Below, in pieces: positions 44,418-51,578 of a stretch of 64,000 bases of DNA. The position numbers and the translations under genes are program-made. How positions within the stretch are numbered: position 1 is the first letter of the stretch; each line of letters begins with the position of its first letter. Under the pieces are notes generated by a model. That model was not told the origin of the DNA, did no database searches, and saw nothing but the letters and a program-made list of their open reading frames with translations. The stretch is taken from positions 1,922,001 to 1,986,000 of the forward strand of contig CP019326.1 in NCBI GenBank assembly GCA_001971685.1, read 5' to 3'. The DNA is from Halomonas sp. 1513 (lineage in GTDB: Bacteria > Pseudomonadota > Gammaproteobacteria > Pseudomonadales > Halomonadaceae).

Positions 44418-44945
44418 ATGTCGAGCACGCCGTTCAGGGACCAGGCTGCAGGCCTGCGACAGTGGGCCGGTGAGCACGCCGAGACGTCACCCTCTGCGGA
44501 TACCCCAAGCCGTGCGCCGGCGCCGTGCGCTGATTCGTCGCCGGCGTCTGCCCCGCAGCGCACGCTGATGGTGGTGGGGATGCCCGATGCTGACACCGCC
44601 CGGGTCTATCGCTTGCTCGAGGAGTGGCGGCGCCTGGGCCAGGCCTGGGTCGGTGATGCCAGCGCCTGGCGGGTGGTGGCGCTTGCCGAGGACAGCCCCC
44701 ACCTCATGACCCTGGCGACCCAGCAAACGCGCTGGGCGCTGTGGGTCGACAGCGACCCGGATGCCTTCCGCCGCAGCTATCGCCTGCTCAGGCGGCTGGC
44801 GGAGCGCGGCGGTCCGAGTGGCCTGCTGGTGCTGCATCCGCGGCCGCGCAGCGCGCGCGGCCTGCTCAACAACCTGCGCCAGGCTGCCGCCGAGTTCCTC
44901 GGGATTCGCCTGCTGATGGTGCGTCACCCGGAGCCGTCCTCATGA
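44418..44945 (+). CDS. FlhG/FleN-like protein lacking the P-loop
   Basis: A 175-residue protein in the slot normally held by flhG (after flhF, before fliA). After a flexible 48-residue N-terminus, 'QRTLMVVGMPDADTARVYRL' begins an alpha/beta fold. 'LWVDSDPDAFRRSYRLLRRL' followed by 'LLNNLRQAAAEFLGIRLLMV' resembles the C-terminal half of FlhG/FleN (DEPASITDAYALIK.., ..LFNKL..VTDRFLDV). The deviant Walker A (KGGVGKT) and the metal-binding Asp motif are absent, so it should not hydrolyse ATP. It ends with an ATGA overlap into flhE. Family assignment is by position and partial likeness. Confidence 0.55.
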   Translation: MSSTPFRDQAAGLRQWAGEHAETSPSADTPSRAPAPCADSSPASAPQRTLMVVGMPDADTARVYRLLEEWRRLGQAWVGDASAWRVVALAEDSPHLMTLATQQTRWALWVDSDPDAFRRSYRLLRRLAERGGPSGLLVLHPRPRSARGLLNNLRQAAAEFLGIRLLMVRHPEPSS

Positions 44946-45385
44946 GCGCCCGGCGATCCTGCTGGGGGCTGCTGGCACTCCTGCTTGTCTGCGTCTCCGA
45001 GGCAGCGGCGGGGCCTGCGCCGGTGTCGGGCAGTTGGGTGGCCCAGGCCGAGGGCGTGCGGGTGGCTGTGCCCGGTCGCGATACCCAGAGTCAGGCGCTG
45101 GTTGGCGCCGTGCCGCCCGGGGCCCAGGTCGCAGGCGTTGCCTGGCAGTACAGCGTGCCGCCGGGCGCGCAGCTGGACGCCTGGCTATGCCATCCCCAGC
45201 GCTGTGTGCGTCTCAACGCCCCGCGCGGGCGCAGCGAGTCGCTGGCGGGGCTGTCGGCGGACGCGCAGCTACGCTTCCGCTTCCGGCTGGCGCAGGGGCG
45301 GCCGGTGCAGGTGAGCGGGTTGCAGGTGATCGTTGACCATCGTCGTGCTGGCGAGCCAAAGGCGCAAAAAACCCTCGGCCATTGA
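44942..45385 (+). CDS. flhE: flagellar protein FlhE
   Basis: A 147-residue periplasmic protein with a signal peptide ('GLLALLLVCVSEAAA'). The mature part matches FlhE: 'GSWVAQAEGVRVAVPGRDTQ', then 'GVAWQYSVPPGAQLDAWLCH' and 'QRCVRLNAPRGRSESLAGLS', including the Cys pair of the family. In Salmonella, FlhE lies after flhBA and prevents proton leakage through the export gate. Here it has been separated from flhA by flhF and the FlhG-like gene. It overlaps the upstream stop. fliA begins 85 bases on. Confidence 0.85.
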   Translation: MSARRSCWGLLALLLVCVSEAAAGPAPVSGSWVAQAEGVRVAVPGRDTQSQALVGAVPPGAQVAGVAWQYSVPPGAQLDAWLCHPQRCVRLNAPRGRSESLAGLSADAQLRFRFRLAQGRPVQVSGLQVIVDHRRAGEPKAQKTLGH

Positions 45386-45470
45386 GGCTATTCACGGCAT
45401 GGCGCTGGTTGTCGACGCGCGATAATGCCAGCGTGATGCAATTGCCCAACGGGCATGATCCGATTTCCAG

Positions 45471-46190
45471 GTGACTGAGGCCGCAACGACAGCGATGTAT
45501 ACGGCAAAGGGCAAGATCGACCAAGGCGCACTGCTCGAGCAGTACCTGCCGCTGGTGCGCCGCCAGGCGCTGGCGCTGCAGGTCAAACTGCCGGCCAGCG
45601 TCGAACTCGACGACCTGATCCAGGCCGGCATGGTAGGGCTGCTCGACTGCTTGAACCGTTTCGATGCGGGGCAGGGCGCGAGCTTCACCACCTATGCCAG
45701 CCAGCGTATTCGCGGTGCGATGATCGACGAGCTGCGTAGCCGTGACTGGGTGCCACGCAGCGTGCGCCGCAACGCGCGGGCACTGGACGAAGCCATGCGC
45801 CGCACCGAGCAGCGCCTGGGGCGTGCCGCCGACGAGCAGGAGATCGCCGACGAGCTGGGCATCGAGCTTGCCGAGTACCATCAGCAGCTGGCCGATGCCA
45901 ACGGCGGCCAATTGCTGCCCTACGAGGAGTTGGTAGCGGAAGGCGTCGAGCCGGGCAGCGGTGAGGGCGCTCCACCGTCGCCGTTCGCCGCACTGGTAGA
46001 CGGCGAGCAGCGCCAGCGGCTGGTAGACGCCATCGAGCTGCTGCCCGAGCGCGAAAAATTGCTGCTCGGGCTCTACTACCAGGAAGAGCTCAACCTCAAG
46101 GAGATCGGCGCGGTCCTGGGAGTCAGCGAGTCGCGGGTCTGCCAGCTACATAGTCAGGCGGTGACCCGGCTGCGCGCACGCTTGACCTAG
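45471..46190 (+). CDS. fliA: flagellar sigma factor FliA (sigma-28)
   Basis: Directs RNA polymerase to class-3 flagellar and chemotaxis promoters, at least three of which are recognisable in this window. The 239 residues show region 2 ('VELDDLIQAGMVGLLDCLNR', 'FTTYASQRIRGAMIDELRSR'), region 3 and region 4 ('LPEREKLLLGLYYQEELNLK', 'EIGAVLGVSESRVCQLHSQA'). GTG 45471 gives nine more residues than ATG 45495, which aligns better with E. coli FliA. Neither has a strong ribosome site, so the start is open. No FlgM gene is in the window. Confidence 0.95.
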   Translation: MTEAATTAMYTAKGKIDQGALLEQYLPLVRRQALALQVKLPASVELDDLIQAGMVGLLDCLNRFDAGQGASFTTYASQRIRGAMIDELRSRDWVPRSVRRNARALDEAMRRTEQRLGRAADEQEIADELGIELAEYHQQLADANGGQLLPYEELVAEGVEPGSGEGAPPSPFAALVDGEQRQRLVDAIELLPEREKLLLGLYYQEELNLKEIGAVLGVSESRVCQLHSQAVTRLRARLT

Positions 46191-46331
46191 CGGGTACGCC
46201 ACGGCTGAGACGCTCCCCGCGCGGCATGTCGTCGACCACTATTTTTCCTCCGTGAAGCGCCAGCTGGCTGGGTGCCTGCCGCATCAATGGTAGGCTGTGA
46301 GATGGAGTGCTGCATTCAGCCGCTATCTTTA

Positions 46332-46350
46332 CCAGAGCGCTGCGCTCTGG
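46332..46350 (+). other. hairpin before the metallopeptidase gene
   Basis: CCAGAGCG-CTG-CGCTCTGG is a perfect eight-pair stem 24 bases before the likely ATG at 46374, just upstream of its AGGAGGG ribosome site. There is no T run. It could influence translation. The fliA stop is 140 bases upstream. Confidence 0.4.
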
Positions 46351-46373
46351 CGCTGTCCAGGAGGGACTGCCTT

Positions 46374-47339
46374 ATGCGCGTCTTTGCCAACCCGGTCGGT
46401 CCCGGGTCTCTGTGGTTCGATAACCTCGCCACTGCCACCGGCACGCCCGTCGCCTATGACCCGCAGGCCAGGGCCATGATTACCATGCCGCCGTTCTGCG
46501 CCAACCGCGATGTTATTGGCTGCAATTGGATCGCCCCCAAGCAGGGGGCGTTCTGTCGCGCCTGCGCCATGACCGCGCTGGCCCCGGATCCCGCGATTCC
46601 CGATGCCATGCCCCACTGGGCCAAGACCGAGGCCGCCAAGCGCTGGGTGCTGGATAACCTGGGTCGCTGGAACTGGTTCCGCCCGGAGGACCCCGGCGCG
46701 CCGCCGGTGTTCTACATGCTGGCCGAGGGGCCGACGCCGGTTGCCATGGGGCACGCGGGGGGCGTGGTGACCATCAGCGTGGCGGAAGCGGATCCGGTGC
46801 TGCGCGCGACCCGCCGTGAGGCCCTCGAAGAGCCGTATCGAACCATGATCGGCCATATGCGCCATGAAATTTCGCACATGCTGTGGTGGCGTCTCAGCCT
46901 GCGCGAAGATTTTCTCGATGCCTTCCGCGAGATGTTCGGCGACGAGCGCGAGGATTACGCCGAGGCCCTGCAGCGGCACTATGTCAATGGACCGCCGGCG
47001 GGATGGCGCTCTAGCTACGTCAGCACCTATGCCTCCGCGCACCCACACGAGGACTGGGCCGAAACCGCTGCCCATCTGCTGCACCTCACCGATATCGCCG
47101 ATAGCTTCGTTGCCGCCGGGCTGTCCTCCAACGAGCTGCCCTACCACGGCTGGGATCCCTACATGGAGGCGGATGCCGAACGCTTGATTCATGTCGCGAC
47201 TCACCAGGTCCTGGCGGTTAATCACATCAATCGTGCGATGGGGCTGTCGGATCTTTATCCCTTCGTGCTTTCCGAAACAACGCGCCGCAAGTTGGTCTTC
47301 ATGCACGATTGGCTGCGTCGCGGTGCTCAGGGGCTATAA
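46374..47339 (+). CDS. zinc-ribbon putative zinc metallopeptidase
   Basis: A 321-residue cytoplasmic protein. The N-terminal part has a four-cysteine zinc ribbon ('FCANRDVIGCNWIAPKQGAF' then 'CRACAM', residues about 40-65). The middle carries a zincin motif HExxH in 'GHMRHEISHMLWWRLS' (near 165), with a further candidate ligand region 'HPHEDWAETAAHLLHLTD' (near 225). This matches the putative zinc-binding metallopeptidase family known only from genomes. ATG 46374 follows AGGAGGG by eight bases. A longer in-frame start at 46272 lacks a ribosome site. No substrate is known, and adjacency to fliA may be chance. Confidence 0.8.
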   Translation: MRVFANPVGPGSLWFDNLATATGTPVAYDPQARAMITMPPFCANRDVIGCNWIAPKQGAFCRACAMTALAPDPAIPDAMPHWAKTEAAKRWVLDNLGRWNWFRPEDPGAPPVFYMLAEGPTPVAMGHAGGVVTISVAEADPVLRATRREALEEPYRTMIGHMRHEISHMLWWRLSLREDFLDAFREMFGDEREDYAEALQRHYVNGPPAGWRSSYVSTYASAHPHEDWAETAAHLLHLTDIADSFVAAGLSSNELPYHGWDPYMEADAERLIHVATHQVLAVNHINRAMGLSDLYPFVLSETTRRKLVFMHDWLRRGAQGL

Positions 47340-47351
47340 CCGCTTTATCCG

Positions 47352-48641
47352 CTAGCTGTCGTCCTGCAGGCTGTTCATCAGTGCCTGGGTCTCCTGCACG
47401 GCCCCCAGATAGGCGGCACGCAGCTGGGCATTGGGGGGGAGCGCTTGACGAGCCTGCTCGCTCTCATCGAGGGCGTCGAACGCCTGATAGTCGCGTGCGA
47501 TGGTCAGAATCGCCCCGAGCTGGCCGCTGCCGTCGCGAATGGCGGCGGTAATCGCCGCGTTGAGTTCGACCTCAGCGAGCAGGTCGGCCATGTCGACCCC
47601 CAGCATGGTGTCCATCAACGAAAATAGCCCGGTGGTAAAGGCGTCTTCCGCGTCGAGCTGTGAGAAGGGCGCGGCGAGGTGCTTGCACATGGTGGCACGG
47701 GTCAGGGCGTGCTTGAGGGTGAGGCGCGAGACCGGACCGTTCTGCGCCAGCATCACCGTGGCCACCAGCGTGCGCAGTTCGTTGATGCCGAGCACCTGGA
47801 GGCTGCGGCGCAGGCTGCTGCCGCCGCTCTGGGCATAGTAGCTGGAGTTGGCACGCTTGATGACGATCAAATAGAGGTGCGGATCCTGGGCGATCATATC
47901 GGCCAGACGGTCGATATTGACCATCTCGCGGTAGAGTTCGCGGATCAGCTTGATCTGAATGCTGGGATTGCTTCGGCGACTCGCGGTGGGCGGCGCGACG
48001 TTACTCGGTTGGGCGAAGAAGAAGCCCTGCAACAGTGTGCAGCCGGCTTGCTTGGCCGTCTCGACGTCCTCGCGGGTCTCGAGGCGCTGGGCCAGCAGCT
48101 GGCAGTCGGCGGCGCCAAAGGCCTCGAGCTGCGCGGCGGGGATGGCATCATCCAGGCGCAGCTTGATGATATCGGCCAGGCTGCTCAGCGCAGCGACATC
48201 GCCCTGCAGTACCGCGCTGGCATCCAGGGCCAGGCGATAGCCACGCTGCTTGATCAGCACCAGGGCTTCCATCAGGTCGTCGAGGAGGGTGCCGTCGTCG
48301 AGCACCTCGATGACCACATTGTCGGACGGAAACGGCAGCAGTTCCGGGCGCTCGAGCCACTCCCGCGAGACCTTGAGGAACAGCAGTCGATCGCCGATCA
48401 GCTTATCGAGTCCGATCTCGTAGATGGCCATGCTGCTGGCACGCGCGGTGGCCAGCAGTGGATCGCCGACGCTGGTTTGGGCGTCGCTGGCGCTGGCCCG
48501 GTAGAGCAGCTCATCGCCGACGTGCTGGAAGTCGGCATCGCATATCGGCTGCAGCGCAATGCAGTAGCCGTCATCGGAGTTGGCGCCGCTGGCGCTGATT
48601 GGAGGAGTGTCGCTGCTTGATAGCACGGTGGTTCCCTGCAT
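47352..48641 (-). CDS. degenerate EAL - HDOD signalling protein
   Basis: A 429-residue cytoplasmic protein with an EAL-like N-terminal half (about 25-215: 'CIALQPICDADFQHVGDELL', 'DIIKLRLDDAIPAAQLEAFG', 'GCTLLQGFFFAQPSNVAPP') and an HDOD half (about 225-410: 'LIVIKRANSSYYAQSGGSSL', 'RRSLQVLGINELRTLVATVM'). The architecture is that of YuxH and Vibrio CdgJ. The residues that bind metals in active EAL domains are mostly replaced (the NxS position reads 'LKVSREW', the DDFG position 'DASAV'), so phosphodiesterase activity is unlikely. CdgJ affects motility, and the position beside the flagellar block suggests a similar role, by inference. Confidence 0.82.
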   Translation of the reverse strand: MQGTTVLSSSDTPPISASGANSDDGYCIALQPICDADFQHVGDELLYRASASDAQTSVGDPLLATARASSMAIYEIGLDKLIGDRLLFLKVSREWLERPELLPFPSDNVVIEVLDDGTLLDDLMEALVLIKQRGYRLALDASAVLQGDVAALSSLADIIKLRLDDAIPAAQLEAFGAADCQLLAQRLETREDVETAKQAGCTLLQGFFFAQPSNVAPPTASRRSNPSIQIKLIRELYREMVNIDRLADMIAQDPHLYLIVIKRANSSYYAQSGGSSLRRSLQVLGINELRTLVATVMLAQNGPVSRLTLKHALTRATMCKHLAAPFSQLDAEDAFTTGLFSLMDTMLGVDMADLLAEVELNAAITAAIRDGSGQLGAILTIARDYQAFDALDESEQARQALPPNAQLRAAYLGAVQETQALMNSLQDDS

Positions 48642-48770
48642 TCGATCCTGGCGGACCCTGGGGGCGGGCTATGATGCCTCGTTCTCATCCCGGGGGTATG
48701 GCTAGGATAGTACTCGCCGCCGTCGGCACTGACAATTTAGCAGCAGCGCCACGGGCGGATGGCTAACGAA

Positions 48771-48796
48771 AATGGCCACCCCTGGGGGTGGCCATT
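48771..48796 (-). terminator. intrinsic terminator of rhlE
   Basis: AATGGCCACCC-CTGG-GGGTGGCCATT is a perfect eleven-pair stem. Read on the minus strand it is followed by TTTCG (so ...CCATTTTCG) and lies 20 bases past the rhlE stop. It could also stop weak transcripts from the other side. Confidence 0.82.
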
Positions 48797-48816
48797 CGTG
48801 GAGTGGCGCATCACGC

Positions 48817-50133
48817 TCAGGCCTGCTTGGAGCGGCCACCGCGGCGCCGGCGCGGTGCGCGGGCGTCGTCGCTACTGCGGCGCGGCTGGTCGCTGCGGTT
48901 GCCGCTGGCACGCTGGCCGCCGGCGTTGCCTCGGCCACCGCCGCCGCTGCGCTTCTGCTGGCCGCGACGACCGTTCTCGATCGGCTCGGGCTTGGCGTTG
49001 GGATCGGGTTCGAAGCCGGGCTCAATGTGCTTCTCGAGATCGCGCTTGATCAGCCGCTCGATGCCCTTGAGCAGGCCGTGCTCGTCGACACACACCAGCG
49101 ATACCGCCTTGCCTTCACTGCCGGCACGGCCGGTACGGCCGATACGGTGCACGTAGTCCTCGGCGACATTGGGCAGCTCGAAGTTGACCACGTGGGGCAG
49201 CTCGCTGATGTCCAGGCCGCGGGCGGCGATATCGGTGGCGACCAGCACCTGCAGGTCACCCGCCTTGAACGAGGCCAGCGCCTTGGTGCGCGCCGACTGG
49301 CTCTTGTTGCCATGGATCGCCATGGCCGGAATGTCCTGCTTGGAGAGCTGCTCGGCCAGGCGGTTGGCGCCGTGCTTGGTGCGCGTGAAGACCAGTACCT
49401 GGTACCACTTTTGCGTGCTGATCAGGTGCGCCAGAAGCTCACGCTTCTTCTCGCGATCGACCTTGTAGACGGCTTGGTCGACCAGCTCGGCGGTGGTGTT
49501 GCGGCGCGCCACCTCGATCATGGTGGGGTTGTCGAGCAGACCGCCGGCCAGGCGCTGGATTTCGTCGGAGAAGGTCGCCGAGAACAGCAGGTTCTGGCGC
49601 TTCTGCGGCAGCACGCGCAGGATCTTCTTGATGTCGTGGATGAAGCCCATATCGAGCATGCGGTCGGCTTCGTCGAGCACCAGGGTCTCGACCTGGGAGA
49701 GGTCGATGTGCTTCTGCTGGTGCAGGTCGAGCAGTCGGCCGGGGGTGGCCACCAGGATATCCAGGCCGCCGCGAATGGCGTCGACCTGGGGCTGCTGGCC
49801 GACGCCGCCGAAGATCACGTGCGAGCGCAGCTTGAGGTAGCGGCCGTAACCGGTAACGTTCTCGCCGATCTGTGCGGCCAGCTCACGGGTCGGGGTCAGC
49901 ACCAGGGCGCGGATCTGGCGCGGCTTGGGGCGCGGGCCGTCGGCCAGGCGCTGCAGCAGCGGCAGGGTGAAGCCGGCGGTCTTGCCGGTACCGGTCTGGG
50001 CGCTGGCGAGAAGGTCGCCACCCTGGAGTACCGCAGGGATCGCCTTTAGCTGGATCGGGGTAGGGGTGGTATAGCCCTGTTCGTCGACAGCGCGCAGCAG
50101 TTCGGCCCGCAGGCCGAGGTCGGAAAAGCTCAT
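48817..50133 (-). CDS. rhlE: DEAD-box ATP-dependent RNA helicase RhlE
   Basis: A 438-residue RNA helicase. Motifs in order: Q motif '[17 protein letters not shown]', Walker A '[10 protein letters not shown]', '[12 protein letters not shown]', 'ATPGRLLDL', DEAD box as '[13 protein letters not shown]', 'LFSATF', '[12 protein letters not shown]' and '[13 protein letters not shown]'. From about residue 375 the tail is Arg/Gly-rich and disordered, ending '[14 protein letters not shown]', as in RhlE proteins that act in ribosome assembly and cold adaptation. ATG 50133 follows GGAG. Earlier in-frame starts extend into unrelated sequence. Confidence 0.95.
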   Translation of the reverse strand: MSFSDLGLRAELLRAVDEQGYTTPTPIQLKAIPAVLQGGDLLASAQTGTGKTAGFTLPLLQRLADGPRPKPRQIRALVLTPTRELAAQIGENVTGYGRYLKLRSHVIFGGVGQQPQVDAIRGGLDILVATPGRLLDLHQQKHIDLSQVETLVLDEADRMLDMGFIHDIKKILRVLPQKRQNLLFSATFSDEIQRLAGGLLDNPTMIEVARRNTTAELVDQAVYKVDREKKRELLAHLISTQKWYQVLVFTRTKHGANRLAEQLSKQDIPAMAIHGNKSQSARTKALASFKAGDLQVLVATDIAARGLDISELPHVVNFELPNVAEDYVHRIGRTGRAGSEGKAVSLVCVDEHGLLKGIERLIKRDLEKHIEPGFEPDPNAKPEPIENGRRGQQKRSGGGGRGNAGGQRASGNRSDQPRRSSDDARAPRRRRGGRSKQA

Positions 50134-50342
50134 GCAAACTCCGGATAGCACGACGTGACCGCTCGCCTCTGTATCAGGTGAGAGGCGTGAGTCCCGGGGC
50201 ACGACGTGAAAAAAATCGATGACAGGTGCGGCAAGAGGGGACCGTAAAGTGCCGCAGCGCAATATGATGACAGACATCGCCCCCTCTTGCACTCTTCTTC
50301 GGCCTGTCCCCGGCGCCCTTCGCTTAGGGGCAGTTGCATCCT
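50134..50342 (-). promoter_or_regulatory. rhlE leader
   Basis: A 209-base gap that should hold the rhlE promoter and 5' leader. CATATT (about 50260-50265 on the minus strand) is a weak -10 candidate. The long leader would suit the cold-responsive control often seen for RNA helicases, but I see no definite stem or cold-box motif. Confidence 0.3.
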
Positions 50343-50822
50343 TTACTGACTAAGACCGGCCTGGAGGCGTGCCAGGGTGGCGTTGGTAATGCCTGGGATG
50401 GCCTCGAGCTGTTCGCGGGACAGCGCACGCAGTGCCTCGACGCTGGTCACGCCGGCCAGCAGCAGGCGCCTGGCGGTCACCGTACCGACGCCATCCACGG
50501 CGGTCAGCGGTGCCGCGTGGGCGTCGAGGAAGGCGTGCTGCTGGTCGTCGCTCAGGCCATCGCAGGCGCCCTGCCGGTAGAGCATCAGCGCCAGCCCGGC
50601 CATCCCTTGGCGAATCCGTGCCAGCGGCGGCAGCTGGATGTCGGGGTGCGTCTCGGTCAGAGCCTCGAGGGCGACGATATCTTCGAGTGCCTGGCCCAGC
50701 AGCGCACGCTTCTCGGTGGCATCCTGGCTGTCGATGGCCTGGGTGAGTGCATGCTCGACACGTTCGGCGCGGTCCTTGAGGTCGAGGGCCAGGGCATGCC
50801 GCTGTTGCTGCTGATCGTCCAT
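50343..50822 (-). CDS. helix-hairpin-helix protein, function unknown
   Basis: A 159-residue acidic, helical protein without signal or membrane segments. The C-terminal 55 residues carry two helix-hairpin-helix units: '[20 protein letters not shown]' and '[20 protein letters not shown]', the type used for non-specific nucleic-acid binding. The N-terminal 100 residues are a helical bundle I do not recognise. The rhlE gene lies downstream on the same strand with a 209-base gap, so any functional link is loose. Confidence 0.65.
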   Translation of the reverse strand: MDDQQQQRHALALDLKDRAERVEHALTQAIDSQDATEKRALLGQALEDIVALEALTETHPDIQLPPLARIRQGMAGLALMLYRQGACDGLSDDQQHAFLDAHAAPLTAVDGVGTVTARRLLLAGVTSVEALRALSREQLEAIPGITNATLARLQAGLSQ

Positions 50823-50877
50823 GTCATGATTCCTGTGCGGGATGAAGGCGTGGGTCGTCAGACGCTCTTACGTCAGC

Positions 50878-51498
50878 CTAGCGCAATTCGCGCAGGCGGT
50901 CGGCCAACTGGTCGGCCACGGCGTCCCAGCTGTGGCCCAGGGCGCGCACCAGTGCCGGATAGCCATCGGCATCGAGGGTGGTGCTCGCCGAGAACGGCTC
51001 CAGGGCGATGACCTCGCCGCTGGCATCGCGCAGCTGCCACTCGCCGCGGGCAATGGCCCGGCCGTCGTGCCGGCCCTGGAAGTGGGTGACGTCGAGGCGC
51101 AGCTCGTAAGCCCCGTCACGACGGCTATCGTCCCCCAGTACCTGGGTGTCGGGAAGGCGCTCGGCGAGACGCTGGCGCAAGCCGCGCTGCAGCTGGCGCG
51201 GCAGGTCCTCGGCCCACAGATGCTGGCGGGCGCGGTTGAGGGTGATGTCGTCGAGCTGCATGACGATGCCCTCGGCGTCGAGGTAGTCGGTGACCCGCAC
51301 CCGCGATACCACCAAGCGCTCGGCGGGTGCCTCGCCGCGGCTGAGCGGGCTGGGCTGGGCGCCCTCCGGCAGGCTGTAGCGCTGGGCGCCGTTGCCGCCA
51401 CCGCTGGCGCAGCCGGTCAGCAGGGCAAGAAGCAGCAGGACGGCGATAGCCCGCCAGCGGCATGGGATGAAACGGTTGCGTGAACGAAACGTCGACAC
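50878..51498 (-). CDS. pqiC: PqiC-type lipoprotein of the PqiABC lipid transport system
   Basis: A 206-residue outer-membrane lipoprotein. The signal ends in a lipobox 'LLLALLTGCASGG', so Cys near residue 30 would be lipidated. The rest is the ABC-type transport auxiliary domain: 'RLVVSRVRVTDYLDAEGIVM', 'LDDITLNRARQHLWAEDLPR' and a final helix 'DAVADQLADRLREL'. PqiC forms the outer-membrane end of the bridge made by PqiB. It is the last gene of pqiABC, 80 bases after pqiB. Confidence 0.88.
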   Translation of the reverse strand: MSTFRSRNRFIPCRWRAIAVLLLLALLTGCASGGGNGAQRYSLPEGAQPSPLSRGEAPAERLVVSRVRVTDYLDAEGIVMQLDDITLNRARQHLWAEDLPRQLQRGLRQRLAERLPDTQVLGDDSRRDGAYELRLDVTHFQGRHDGRAIARGEWQLRDASGEVIALEPFSASTTLDADGYPALVRALGHSWDAVADQLADRLRELR

Positions 51499-51578
51499 GT
51501 GGCGATCTCCCTGTCAGGCGGCACGGCCGGAGCCGTGCCGGTGGGCGCTATGATGGTCTATCGTGCGCGAAGTTTCAC

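Noticed and set aside
96..46350. TGCGCTCTGGCGCT found both near 96 and near 46341
   Set aside because: A 14-base match between two places in a GC-rich 64-kb window is expected by chance, and the surroundings are unrelated.
48720..48760. Sigma-28 promoter on the minus strand before the EAL-HDOD gene
   Set aside because: TAAA and GCCGACGG are present, but only 8 bases lie between them instead of 15.
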